DNA of 64,000 nt from Pseudomonas sp. LP_7_YM (lineage in GTDB: Bacteria; Pseudomonadota; Gammaproteobacteria; Pseudomonadales; Pseudomonadaceae): NCBI RefSeq assembly GCF_004364435.1, contig NZ_SOCT01000006.1, positions 186,001 through 250,000 on the forward strand, read 5' to 3'. This document shows positions 8,701-17,916 of this stretch, piece by piece. The translations under genes and the position numbers were made by a program. The notes under the pieces were generated by a model. It did no database searches. It was not told the origin of the DNA and was given only the letters and a program-made list of their open reading frames with translations. Numbering within the stretch: the stretch's first letter is position 1; each line of letters opens with the position of its first letter.

Positions 8701-11132
8701 TTCCCGGTCAGCCCTGGAACCCTGAAAGCATCACAGTCACCTCGCGGCGCTTTGTCAGTGCGTTCCCGGCGGCCGGTGACCTGCCCTCGGCGGTTCCGGC
8801 TGCCACGCAAGTGCGCAGTGAATCGCTGACCGACTTTGCGATCAACCGCTTCGTCGATACGCAGGACGCCGCGCTGAGTGTCGCCTCCAATGACCAGCCG
8901 CAGGCAGCCTGGCTGCTGACGCCTGACTATGTGCGCCAGTTGGTCAGGCGCCTGGATGTGGGAACGCAGTACATGGCACTGTTACGCAAGGCGTTCACCC
9001 CTGGTGATGCTCACTACGCGACTCGAAAACGCCTGTTCATCGACCAGTTGCCTCCTGCACTGCTGGGGGTGGCGCTGCCGGAGAAGGTATTGGGCAAACT
9101 CAGCGCCCAGGCCTATGACTTCATCGCACGGGTGCTGGACATGCCCGACGGCATCGCCCGTGAGCCGGTGGACGGGATTCGGGTGATTCTCAGCCCGCTG
9201 CAACTGGTGGCCGATGCGGGAATGAGTTCGGACACTGTCAATGGCGTTTACCTGATTTGTCCTGCGGCCCCGAATGCAGGGCCTGTGGTGCTGTACGCGA
9301 TCTACCACGCGCCTTTTACGTTGCGTGAATACCCTGATCAGTCGGCGTTGCTCGACGATATCCGCACGGAAGAATCATTACAGGCACTGCTACTGGAGCG
9401 TGTTGAACCGGAGGTGCGCCGGCGCTACGCACATGGTGGGTTTGTAGAGCCGCATCTGCCATTCTCCACAGGACTGTATGACTTCCCGCTGCGCAAGCCG
9501 GGACCCCTCTCGCTGGAGATCACCGAAGTCAGGGGCAATGCCTTGCGGTTCCTGTACCACGACTCGATCAAGGTTCTGCTGGACATCGGTATGTCCAATT
9601 CAGTGAGCAATCAGCAAGCCGATCAGGCGGGCCGCACGTTTCTGGCGTCGCTGGTGTTCAGTCAGGCACTGAACCTGTTGCCGAGCAAACTGGCAGCACT
9701 GGTTACCCTTTGGCAGAGCCATACGTTGTTGCGCGCCTCTGCGGTGTCGGTGTCGGGGCATCGCTGGGGCGAGGCGCTTTCCGAATTTACCGCGGCAATG
9801 GGTGTCATGGTTACCGCCCGGGAACAGGCCATCGATGACAAGCCTGCCGAATCGCACGGCCGGCCCGGCCCGGAGATTGCGCAATTGGAACAGGAGGAGC
9901 CTTTACCGAACTTCTCCTGGCGCGGTACCAGCTTGACTGCTGAACAGCAGATGCGTCTTCAAGGGTTGCAAGCCCAAGGCGTGGCCCTCACCGATTTGCG
10001 TCACGACGAGTTATTCAACCTTTACATGGACAAGCATGACGACACCCCCTACGCGGTGGTCGCTGGCAGGGTGTACCAGGTCAAGCGTATCGCTGAGCAG
10101 GGGAAGTGGATCATTGTCGGCGCTGACGGCACGCCGGGCCCCCAGCTTGTGCTCGATGGTAATCAACGCTGGCAGCTCGATATCAGTATGCGTTTAAGGG
10201 GCGGGGGCCCTGTGATCAGCAGCCTGCGGACATCGTCAGCCACCTCCAGCGCCGAGGATGTGCTGATCATCGAAGCCAGCGGGATGCCCGAGATTCGTCT
10301 GCTGTATCGCGACCGCGCCAGACGGATCGCCCAAGCGCACCAACAGGCCAGGCTGTATCTGGAAAATTGTCTGGAAAATCTCAATGCATGCCAGCGAGGC
10401 ACACCGCAGGATCCTCGGATCACAAATATCATTGGCGACTTCTTCGGCGCCGATCAACCCGGCCAGCAGTTGTTGACACAGGTCGAGAGCGCGACAAAGG
10501 CACTGCTTGATGCCGTCATGGACTCATCGTTATCGCCGTTCTCATCACCGCGGTTCGTGGTGGGTTCCAATCGTCAGGGCCGTGAACGTGTCACCGCTTT
10601 CATCGTCCCGGACGATCCGCAAAAGCGCTTGTTTCTAACGGAGCAGTTTTTCCGCACGCCGCTTTTTCGCCTCAAGCCTGAAGCAGCTGCCGCGGGCTTC
10701 GATTCCTCGGTGCATTTCCAGGCCACCACGTTGATCCATGAGTTGTCGCATATCGTCCTGGACACCAAGGACATGGCTTATCTGGAGTCCAATGCACCGT
10801 ATCCTGATCTGCTTCGTCAGAACACCGCCAGCAATCTCTCGATCAGGGCTGAAATAGAGCGTCTGCATGACTATCGTTTTTCACACCGCACCCTGAAGAG
10901 AGACCTGTTCAAGCATTTTGAAGAGGGGCAATGGCGAGACATTACCCGTGATGACGCCCTCGGTTATTCGACGATATTGCGCATCACCGGCAGCAAAACG
11001 CTGGACGACGCCCGAACAGTGTTTCTCACCGATGTGAACAAGCGCAGCCAGATCATGCTCAGGAATGCCGACTCCCTGACCCTGCTGGTCGTGCGCCTCG
11101 GGCGACATAACTATGTGGTGCCAAGCCCATGA
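5766..11132 (+). CDS. Giant dermonecrotic-toxin-like protein with HExxH motif, paralogue 2
   Basis: This 1788-residue paralogue aligns over its full length with its two neighbours. The frame is open further upstream (from 5709), but ATG 5766 has GAGGAG six bases before it and begins MATAIFSYFHSAALEQRY, matching the N-termini of the others. It carries HELSH at 1658-1662, followed by LDTKDMAYLE. It is longer than its neighbours mainly because the first variable linker (near residue 490-560) is an extended proline/arginine/serine-rich stretch. The second linker contains an acidic run. Conserved segments include MPDGIAREPVDG and GPVVLYAIYH. Same inferred role as paralogue 1; duplication followed by divergence is clear, functional redundancy is not. 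Confidence 0.7.
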   Translation: MATAIFSYFHSAALEQRYLRVLDDALQTHCLQAEERLWLQSLTDSIPTDRPDPVRVDRILFNTASARADELAAALLFSHALTDNPRTYLYSLANGIEVFNDRHALLSALRDRYAEGDAEAIFECEKIDDSPFRAQMLAIVDQQVENLGQMAAQLKLMPTLLDASTASLTRQLRELLPHMVINPETHLLQLVPDANNDAQLTPFTRTLAMSAFDDSCKVQFGNGFMRRYLDAQGRIANAADSALFSRAFAGAAARMGEHYTQLLSAFWTQPVVGSSTRRDLAVGTLKDSLRRQLYRCRHEQALSADTLQALSALVQSPAGALPAGSHLRCHRMTVSTGNGKSYALAGTFVVRPRDDAAEAFLWFSTDHQWVRFQDLEALAAFFATVPGREQLRPALALEDQSDLFSAVSLQVGLEEIPGPVGVDRVDSIIALQTRNLMYALQLSAAPEQITAMIDDALDIRQLLDPRQLQINAGRWRRDAPFSFTEVWIKPERSTGGDPRPPARAGQSLPIRRGESNADAAGTRAAVPQSPSQPMSPPAPDTDQINDDPDASWVQYAQAFDSRAERLRQVDNFLHDTAAQALQHYVCAWIEEGVRAEDIRVQWLESAPVDLSDVEAHAVPISESQQLMSIGLVALLLECVSGHRAAILSVGAQLIVDRAPAQVHMDLINHALGKLVPGFIERYLQRFKASRIEFLRQGDEQLQPSRDALSLREDAMRLDLVLGARQGRFDATASEMAQQILEQPERAWRTALGGVVTEAFSISLKHGDHCAALLSNMIALTQPLEPGSPVLLWCCEFGWRQYASVQRLKTVLHRNLNGVHRERWLALLGARDRSWVRAHLSKISDNQVIFELDRVDGHFTEAMQQAVLSRKQQDLEVLCQRAVRSRFEADLFTRLAAASEPDAQLTDMLDGLSVRIDNSIFEAMLPSWINSATLSDLKLYYGIFNRYYLATDGGKDFMFGIPTLQDLALEQLRTRLNQDFPGQPWNPESITVTSRRFVSAFPAAGDLPSAVPAATQVRSESLTDFAINRFVDTQDAALSVASNDQPQAAWLLTPDYVRQLVRRLDVGTQYMALLRKAFTPGDAHYATRKRLFIDQLPPALLGVALPEKVLGKLSAQAYDFIARVLDMPDGIAREPVDGIRVILSPLQLVADAGMSSDTVNGVYLICPAAPNAGPVVLYAIYHAPFTLREYPDQSALLDDIRTEESLQALLLERVEPEVRRRYAHGGFVEPHLPFSTGLYDFPLRKPGPLSLEITEVRGNALRFLYHDSIKVLLDIGMSNSVSNQQADQAGRTFLASLVFSQALNLLPSKLAALVTLWQSHTLLRASAVSVSGHRWGEALSEFTAAMGVMVTAREQAIDDKPAESHGRPGPEIAQLEQEEPLPNFSWRGTSLTAEQQMRLQGLQAQGVALTDLRHDELFNLYMDKHDDTPYAVVAGRVYQVKRIAEQGKWIIVGADGTPGPQLVLDGNQRWQLDISMRLRGGGPVISSLRTSSATSSAEDVLIIEASGMPEIRLLYRDRARRIAQAHQQARLYLENCLENLNACQRGTPQDPRITNIIGDFFGADQPGQQLLTQVESATKALLDAVMDSSLSPFSSPRFVVGSNRQGRERVTAFIVPDDPQKRLFLTEQFFRTPLFRLKPEAAAAGFDSSVHFQATTLIHELSHIVLDTKDMAYLESNAPYPDLLRQNTASNLSIRAEIERLHDYRFSHRTLKRDLFKHFEEGQWRDITRDDALGYSTILRITGSKTLDDARTVFLTDVNKRSQIMLRNADSLTLLVVRLGRHNYVVPSP

Positions 11133-11253
11133 AGGCGCGCAAGTCGGCCTGGCCTGCGAGACACGCATCGTAGCGTTCATCAATCGACGGCCTGCCCATT
11201 TGCACATGCGCGCGAACGAAAATGGTCCGCGCTTCAGGCCAGTCATCTCCTGG

Positions 11254-11273
11254 CCGACCGGTACGCCGGTCGG
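11254..11273 (+). terminator. Strong hairpin between toxins 2 and 3
   Basis: CCGACCGG (11254-11261) and CCGGTCGG (11266-11273) form a perfect 8-bp stem around a TACG tetraloop. No T run follows, so it may be an RNA 3'-end structure, a weak terminator or a protein site. It lies 120 bases after the stop of toxin 2 and before leader 3. Confidence 0.4.
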
Positions 11274-11318
11274 TCGTTGCCGCCTTTGTGCTGCCCTTTG
11301 GTGGCGCCATGCGGCAAT

Positions 11319-11455
11319 CAGTGAATCCGAAATATCAGTCATCGTGCACAGCACTATGTAGCGCATGGTCCCGATTTTTCTCCTTACGCTCCTGCCAATG
11401 TTGCCCGAAACCGGTTCACCGCCGGACAGGGTCGTTCATGCAATAAGGAGTTTTC
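11319..11455 (+). promoter_or_regulatory. Toxin leader, copy 3
   Basis: Box A CAGTGAATCCGAA is at 11319-11331, box B CACTATGTAG at 11352-11361 (33 bases on, as in the other copies), and box C TTTTC from 11376 runs into CTTACGCTCC. The inverted repeat here is weaker: CCGG (11411-11414) with CCGG (11422-11425), perhaps extended by CCC/GGG. AAGGAG (11445-11450) lies five bases before the ATG. The rest of the 11133-11318 gap holds the hairpin at 11254 and no convincing gene. Confidence 0.6.
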
Positions 11456-14400
11456 ATGTCCATCACGACAGTCAATTATTTGCGCAGCGCATCACTCAGG
11501 CAGCGCTTCATCGATGAACTCGCCGACGCCTTGCAAGGCGGTCGGCTTCGGGCCGAAGAGCAATTGTGGCTACAGGACGTGGCGCGTCCGTTGGTTGCCG
11601 GTGGGCCGGATCCTGTCAGGGTCGACCGGCTGATCTTCAACGACGGCTCGTTCAGGCCTTTTGAGCTCACGGCCGCGCTGCTGTTCAGTCATGCCCGGCC
11701 CAATGATTCAAAGGTCTACCTGTATACGTTGGCCAAGGGTGTCGAGGTGTTCGACGGTCGCAGGGCGCTGCTGGAAACGCTGTGCACCCGGTTCGCCCGG
11801 GGCAACGTCGAGCGCGTGTTCGAGTGCGAGAAAATCGAAGGTGATCCGTTCCGCGCACAGATGCTGGCCATTGTCGACCAGCAGGTTCAATACATCGAAC
11901 AACTGACATCGCAGTTGAAGCGATTGCCTTCATTGCTGGACGCCTCCACCGCTTCATTGAATCGGCAACTGCGTCGAACGCTGCCGCACCTTTCAATCGA
12001 CCCCGAGACACATCTGCTGCAGCTCGTTGCCGAGTCAAATACTGACACGGACACCGTTCCATTTACCCAGACACTGGCCCAGGCGACATTCGATGACAGC
12101 TGCAAGGTCAGGCTTGCGCAGGGTGTCCGGCGACAGTTTCTCGACATGCGGGGCATGGTGGTCAGCGCTGTCGACGCAGCGTTGTGTGCCCGAGCGTTGA
12201 CTGATGCGAAGGCGGGAGTAGGGGAACAATACCTTGCCCTGCTCAGGGCATTCTGGAGTCGCAACTGGAGTGATCAACGAACCTGTCGTGATCTGGCCAT
12301 CGAGAGCCTCAACAACAGCTTTCGTCACGAGCTCTACAGTCTGTTGCACGACGACACCCTGACCACGACGCTGCTTAAGACGCTGCTGCCGCTGGTGCAA
12401 TCGGAAACGGGCATTCTGTCAGCCAGCGATGTTCTTTGCAGTCGCTTGACCCTCAGCGCAGGGGGCGTGTCATGTCCACTGGTCGGCACTTTCCTCATAC
12501 AGTCCCGGTTGGACACTGACCGACAGGTAGTGTGGTTTTCGCCCGACCACCGGCTGATCAGATTCGCCGATCTTGCGGCGTTGTCCGCGTATTTTTCCTC
12601 GGTACAGGGACGTTCGCTGCTTCGCCCGACGCTGGCCTTGCCGGACCAATCGATCTTGTCTGCGCAGGGCCAGCTGCAGGTCGAACTCGACGAGATCGAG
12701 ACCCCGGTGTTTGCCGATCGTGTCGATTCGATCATTGCCTTGCAGGCGCGCAACCTTGCATACGCCATGGCATTGCCAAGCGCCCCGGAACAGGTCACGG
12801 CGATGCTCGATGATGCGTTGGACGTTCGCCAACTGCTTGACCCTCGGCAACTGCAATTCAGTGCGGGCCGCTGGTGCCGGGACCTGCCGCTCAACTTCGC
12901 CGAGGTCTGGATCGAGCAGTCCGACGATTTGATCATTGCCCAGTCGCCCGGCCTGACAGGCAACAGCGCCGCGATCAGTCGGACCGCACTGGACGTAGAG
13001 CCCCACAACGGCCTTGCGGCATCGTGGGTGGAGCAATCCCAGGACCTGGACTTACGCGCTCAGCATCTGCGGCAAATGGATACCGTTTTGATCGACTTCG
13101 CCGAGCAAGCGTTGCAGCGCTACATATGTGTGCTGGTCAAGGGACCGGCATGCGCCGATGACATTCGTGTGCAATGGCTGGAGTCAGCGCCTGGCGATCC
13201 CTCCGATGTCGAGTCCCACGCGACCCCCGTGAGTGAATCGCTACAAAGGGCCTCGATGAAACTGGTGTCGTTTCTGCTGGAATGTGTCAGCGGTCATCGC
13301 TCCCGGTTTCTTCCCTCAGGCGCCCACGCTGTGCTGGGGATTTCTCAAGTGCCTGCATGCCTGGAGACAGATCTGATCAATCACATGCTGGAGACCGTGG
13401 CCACGACGTTCATCGACCGCTATCTGCAGCGCTTCGAGCAATCGCGTTTCGAACTCTGGCGACAGGGTAATCAACAATGGCGACCCGCCACAGAAACCCT
13501 GCGCCTGCGTGAGGACGCCATGCGTCTGGATCTGGCATTGGGGGTGCGCGAGAAGCGCATCAGCGAGGCCGGCATCAACGTGCTCCGGCAGGTGCTGGAC
13601 CGGCCTGTGCGCTCCCTGCGCAGCGCACTGGGGAGGGACGTGACGGAGGCTTTTTCAATTTGGTTGATGTGTGACGACTACCCGCCGATTCTGTTGTGCG
13701 ACACGATGGTTTTTAATCAGCCATTGCTGCCGGGCAGCCCGGTCATGCTTTGGAGCCCCATGCAGGGCTGGCAGCAGACTGCCTCGATCGAGGCGCTCAA
13801 GCACCTCTTGCAGCGCAAACTGAATGGCCGATATCACGAGCGTTGGCTGGCGCTTCTGGGAGAACGTGATCGCACGGTGGTGTGTGATTACTTGTCGAGT
13901 GCGTCGTCCAACCAGCTGCAGATCGAGCTGCGCAGGGTTGACGGGCACATCGTGCAGACACTGCAACAAGGCATGCATGCACGTGAACGACAAGACCTGA
14001 GGCAGCTTTGCCTGCGTGCTGTACGGTGCCGGTTCGAGGCAGGCCTGTTCAGCCACTCTGCGAGGATGACCGAAGCGGACGAACATCTGACCCGCATGCT
14101 CGATGGGCTGTCGGTCAGAATCGCTCATAGCATTTTCAATGCAATGCTGCCTTCATGGATGATCACGATATCCAACAGCGATCTGAGTCTTTACTACAAC
14201 ATCTTGAGACGTAATTACCTGGCCAGCGAAGGTGGCAAGGATTTCCTGTTCGATATTCCCGCGCTGCGCGATTATACGTTCGACCAACTGGCCAGTGAAT
14301 TGCTCAAGGACTTCCCCGATGAGCTGCTGAACCCCGATCAGATCACGGTGATTTCGCGTCGCTATGTCAGCGCTGTTCCGGCAGCGGGGGAATTGCCTTT

Positions 14401-16744
14401 CATTGTGCCCGCTGCCACGGTCGAGCATCAGGAAACGCTGACCGAGTATTCGATCAACCGTTTCGTCGAGGAGCCTGACGCCGCCCTGACCATAAGCTCG
14501 GTCGAACAACCCCATGCCGAGCGGTTACTGACGCCCAACTATGTACGACGGTTGACCAGACGCCTGGACATAGGTGCCGGTTATCGGGCGCTGTTGCGTA
14601 AGGCCTTTACGCCTGACGACCCCCAATTCGCCGAGCGCCAGCGTATTTTTATCGAACTGCTACCGTCGCTGCTTCAGGGAACGGCTTTTCCTGAAAAACT
14701 TCAGGGCAGGCTGAGCGCCCAAGCGTATGCGTTCCTTTCGCGAGTGCTCGAGATGCCCGACGGTATTGCCCGTGAGCCTGTAGCGGGCGTGCGGGTGATC
14801 ATCAGCCCGCTGCAACTGGTTGCCGATCCGGGGATGGCGCCGGACACCGTGGCCGGGCTCTACGTGATAGGGCCGGCGTGGCCCGACGCCGGCCCTGTAC
14901 TGCTCTATGCCATCTACGCCGATTTCATTTTCCGCGAATACCCGAGTCAAGCGGCACTGATGGCCGATATCCGCCAGGACCGCGCATTGCAGAAACTGGT
15001 GCTGGAGCGCCTCGACCCAGCGGTGCATAGACGCTACGCAAATGGCGGCTTTATCGAGCCGCATCTGGCATCTTCCGTCGGACTGTTTGACTTCGATGTT
15101 CCACTGCGCAGACCAGGCCCGGTCGCGCTGGGGATCACCGAGATCAAAGGCAATGCGCTGCAGGAGCTGTTCGATGGCACCGTCGAATTATTGCTCAACG
15201 CGAGCATCTCCAACACCGTGACCAATGCGCAGGTGGATCATGCGGGCAGAGCCTTCCTCGCGGCGCTGGGATTGGGACAGGCCCTGACGCTGCTGCCGAG
15301 CAAACTGGGGGCGCTGGTGACGCTCTGGCAGAGTCACTCGCTGTTTCACGCCTCGGCGGTCTCGGCTTCGGGACACCGTTGGGGCAAGGCACTCTCGGAG
15401 TTCACCGCGGCCGTGGGCGCAGTGGTTGCCGCTCGCGAGCAGGCAGTCGAAGAGCCGCCGTCCATTGACCAGATCGGCACGGACTCGTCACCGGCTGAGC
15501 CCGATGAAGATGAGCCTTCCTCGCCTTATTCCTGGACCGTGGCCCGTTTGGACCCTGAACAGCAGATACGTCTGCAGCGCCTGGAAGCGCAGGGCGTAGC
15601 GCTCAACGAAATGCGCCACGACAATCTGCTTAATCTCTTTATGAACAAAAAAGACGCCACGCCTTATGCGGTGGTGAACGGCAAGGTATACCGCGTCAGA
15701 GGTTTGCCTGAGGAGGGGACGTGGAGCATTGTCGGTGCCGACGGTTCTCTCGGACCGCAGATCAAACTTGATAACAACCAGCGGTGGCAACTGGTACTGG
15801 AGCAAGGCCTCAAGGGTGGCGGAGGTGTCGTCACCAAGCTCCGCGCCTCCGATGCGCAACGCAGTGCCGAGGAGGGGCTGATCATCGAGGCCAAGGGTAT
15901 GCCTGAGATTCGTGCGATGTATCGCGACCGCGCCAGACGAATCGGTCGGGCGCACTTCCAGGCCAGGTCCTACCTGCAGAACTGCCTGGATAATCTCCAC
16001 CTGCGCCGGGGCAACTCATTGGACCCTCGTGTTAACCGTCTGGTGGGTGACTTCTTCGGCGTCGCCAGTCCTGACGAGAGCCTGCTCAACGCAATGAAAA
16101 GCTCGGTCAAAGCGTTGCTGGAAGCCTTTACCGATGATTCATTGTCGCCATTCTCGTCACCGCGTTTCATCGTGGGCACCAATCGCCCGGGGCGTGAATC
16201 CGTGATCGCCTTCGTCATGAAAAAAGACCCGAAACGGCGTGTGTTTTTGACGGACCGTTTCTTCAACGTGCCCGCCTTTGCGGTCAGGCCCGAGGCCGTC
16301 AGGGAAGGATTCGAGGTGGCCATGCACTACCAGGCCGCCAACCTGCTCCATGAACTCTCGCATCTGGCGCTCGATACTCATGACATCGCCTATGTCGAAG
16401 CCATGGCGCCGTACCCCGATCTGTTGCGTGAAGACAACCCGACGAACGTGAGAATGCGCACGTATATCGAGGACATTCAGCAAAATCGGTTATCCCATCA
16501 CAGCCCTGCAGACATACTCTTCACCCGCCTTGAAACCGGCAAGTTGCGGGATATCACGGCAGATGATGATCGTGGCCTGACGACGGTTCTGCGGATCGCC
16601 AAGACCGCTCGCCTGGAACGGGCACGGGAGTTGTTCCTGACGGATGCCCGCGTACGCAGCAAGATCATGCTCAAGAACGCCGACACATTGACCTTGCTGA
16701 TTTTGCGTTTGGGACGCCGTAATTACGCGGTGTCGGGTCCATGA
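11456..16744 (+). CDS. Giant dermonecrotic-toxin-like protein with HExxH motif, paralogue 3
   Basis: This 1762-residue protein is the third paralogue. HELSH is at 1632-1636, followed by LALDTHDIAYVE, keeping the HELSHxxLDTxDxAYxE pattern common to all three. The first linker is short; the second is strongly acidic (for example SPAEPDEDEPSSPYSW). Conserved blocks such as EGGKDFLFDIP, MPDGIAREPV and RYANGGFIEPHL are present. The stop lies 18 bases from the end of the convergent acyl-CoA dehydrogenase gene. As with the others there is no Sec signal, and no secretion or immunity gene is visible beside it. Confidence 0.7.
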   Translation: MSITTVNYLRSASLRQRFIDELADALQGGRLRAEEQLWLQDVARPLVAGGPDPVRVDRLIFNDGSFRPFELTAALLFSHARPNDSKVYLYTLAKGVEVFDGRRALLETLCTRFARGNVERVFECEKIEGDPFRAQMLAIVDQQVQYIEQLTSQLKRLPSLLDASTASLNRQLRRTLPHLSIDPETHLLQLVAESNTDTDTVPFTQTLAQATFDDSCKVRLAQGVRRQFLDMRGMVVSAVDAALCARALTDAKAGVGEQYLALLRAFWSRNWSDQRTCRDLAIESLNNSFRHELYSLLHDDTLTTTLLKTLLPLVQSETGILSASDVLCSRLTLSAGGVSCPLVGTFLIQSRLDTDRQVVWFSPDHRLIRFADLAALSAYFSSVQGRSLLRPTLALPDQSILSAQGQLQVELDEIETPVFADRVDSIIALQARNLAYAMALPSAPEQVTAMLDDALDVRQLLDPRQLQFSAGRWCRDLPLNFAEVWIEQSDDLIIAQSPGLTGNSAAISRTALDVEPHNGLAASWVEQSQDLDLRAQHLRQMDTVLIDFAEQALQRYICVLVKGPACADDIRVQWLESAPGDPSDVESHATPVSESLQRASMKLVSFLLECVSGHRSRFLPSGAHAVLGISQVPACLETDLINHMLETVATTFIDRYLQRFEQSRFELWRQGNQQWRPATETLRLREDAMRLDLALGVREKRISEAGINVLRQVLDRPVRSLRSALGRDVTEAFSIWLMCDDYPPILLCDTMVFNQPLLPGSPVMLWSPMQGWQQTASIEALKHLLQRKLNGRYHERWLALLGERDRTVVCDYLSSASSNQLQIELRRVDGHIVQTLQQGMHARERQDLRQLCLRAVRCRFEAGLFSHSARMTEADEHLTRMLDGLSVRIAHSIFNAMLPSWMITISNSDLSLYYNILRRNYLASEGGKDFLFDIPALRDYTFDQLASELLKDFPDELLNPDQITVISRRYVSAVPAAGELPFIVPAATVEHQETLTEYSINRFVEEPDAALTISSVEQPHAERLLTPNYVRRLTRRLDIGAGYRALLRKAFTPDDPQFAERQRIFIELLPSLLQGTAFPEKLQGRLSAQAYAFLSRVLEMPDGIAREPVAGVRVIISPLQLVADPGMAPDTVAGLYVIGPAWPDAGPVLLYAIYADFIFREYPSQAALMADIRQDRALQKLVLERLDPAVHRRYANGGFIEPHLASSVGLFDFDVPLRRPGPVALGITEIKGNALQELFDGTVELLLNASISNTVTNAQVDHAGRAFLAALGLGQALTLLPSKLGALVTLWQSHSLFHASAVSASGHRWGKALSEFTAAVGAVVAAREQAVEEPPSIDQIGTDSSPAEPDEDEPSSPYSWTVARLDPEQQIRLQRLEAQGVALNEMRHDNLLNLFMNKKDATPYAVVNGKVYRVRGLPEEGTWSIVGADGSLGPQIKLDNNQRWQLVLEQGLKGGGGVVTKLRASDAQRSAEEGLIIEAKGMPEIRAMYRDRARRIGRAHFQARSYLQNCLDNLHLRRGNSLDPRVNRLVGDFFGVASPDESLLNAMKSSVKALLEAFTDDSLSPFSSPRFIVGTNRPGRESVIAFVMKKDPKRRVFLTDRFFNVPAFAVRPEAVREGFEVAMHYQAANLLHELSHLALDTHDIAYVEAMAPYPDLLREDNPTNVRMRTYIEDIQQNRLSHHSPADILFTRLETGKLRDITADDDRGLTTVLRIAKTARLERARELFLTDARVRSKIMLKNADTLTLLILRLGRRNYAVSGP

Positions 16745-16762
16745 GGGCCCGTGCGCCCGGGA

Positions 16763-17914
16763 CTATAGGTCGTAGTGGCGCAACTCACGGGCGATCAGCA
16801 GGCGCTGGATTTCGCTGGAGCCTTCGTAGATCTGGGTAATGCGGGCATCCCGGTAATATTTCTCCACCGGGTAGTCTTCCAGGTAGCCGTAGCCGCCGTG
16901 GATCTGTACCGCTTTGGAGCAGACCCATTCGGCCATTTCGGAGGCAAACAGCTTGGCTTGGGAGGCTTCGGACAAACACAGCTTGCCCGCCGTACGCAAG
17001 CGTGCGGCGTGCAAAATCATCAGGCGTGAGGCGTTGATGCGGGTGTGCATGTCGGCCAGCAGGTTAGAGACGCTCTGGTGCTCGATGATCGGCCTGTCGA
17101 ACTGCACACGCTCCCGGGCATAGACCAGTGCCGCTTCGAACGCCGCGCGAGCAATGCCCAAGGCCTGCGCGGCAATCCCAATGCGACCGCCTTCGAGGTT
17201 GGACAGGGCAATGGCCAGGCCCTTGCCACGCTCGCCCAGCAGATTGGCCTCGGGGATACGGCACTCGCTCAAGGTCACCGCACAGGTGTCCGAGGCGCGA
17301 ATGCCCATCTTGTGTTCCATGCGATCAACGCGATAGCCCGGATTGTCGGTGGGCACCAGAAAGGCCGAGAGGCCTTTCTTGCCCAGCTGCGGGTCGGTCA
17401 CCGCGAAGACGATCGCCAACTGCGCACGCTTGCCATTGCTGACAAACTGCTTGGCGCCGTTAAGCACCCATTCGCCGTCCTTGAGCTCGGCACGGGTGCG
17501 CAGGTTGTGCGCTTCGGAACCGGCCTGGGGTTCGGTCAGGCAGAAGCAACCGATGGCCTTGCCGCTGGCGAGTTTTTCCAGCCACTGGTGTTTTTGAGCG
17601 TCGCTGCCGTAGTTCAGGACCGGGCCGCAGCCTACCGAACTGTGCACACTCATCAAGGTGCCGGTGGCCGCGTCGCCTGCGGAGATTTCTTCGACCGCCA
17701 GCGCGTAGGCCACGTAATCGATGTAGGTGCCGCCCCATTGCTCCGGGACGATCATGCCCAACAGACCCAGCTCGCCGAGCTTGTCTACCAACCCGTCGTC
17801 GATCCAGCCGGCCTGTTCCCAGGCACGGGCATGGGGCGCGATTTCGTTGCGCGTGAATTCACGCGCCATGTTGCGAATCATGATCTGTTCTTCGGTCAGC
17901 TCAAGGTCTTGCAT
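16763..17914 (-). CDS. Acyl-CoA dehydrogenase (isobutyryl-CoA-type candidate)
   Basis: This 383-residue flavoprotein would oxidise a short acyl-CoA to its 2,3-enoyl-CoA, passing electrons to ETF in the cytoplasm. The family is clear from CFCLTEPQAGSEAHN, the C-terminal IHGGYGYLEDYPVEKYYRD and the IYEGSSEIQR segment containing the usual catalytic glutamate. Length is normal. The ATG lies 2 bases after the stop of the upstream hydrolase gene, so the two are co-transcribed. Partnership with a 3-hydroxyisobutyryl-CoA hydrolase-like protein suggests valine catabolism (isobutyryl-CoA as substrate). That substrate is inferred from context; a general short-chain enzyme is possible. Confidence 0.85.
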   Translation of the reverse strand: MQDLELTEEQIMIRNMAREFTRNEIAPHARAWEQAGWIDDGLVDKLGELGLLGMIVPEQWGGTYIDYVAYALAVEEISAGDAATGTLMSVHSSVGCGPVLNYGSDAQKHQWLEKLASGKAIGCFCLTEPQAGSEAHNLRTRAELKDGEWVLNGAKQFVSNGKRAQLAIVFAVTDPQLGKKGLSAFLVPTDNPGYRVDRMEHKMGIRASDTCAVTLSECRIPEANLLGERGKGLAIALSNLEGGRIGIAAQALGIARAAFEAALVYARERVQFDRPIIEHQSVSNLLADMHTRINASRLMILHAARLRTAGKLCLSEASQAKLFASEMAEWVCSKAVQIHGGYGYLEDYPVEKYYRDARITQIYEGSSEIQRLLIARELRHYDL

Positions 17915-17916
17915 AG

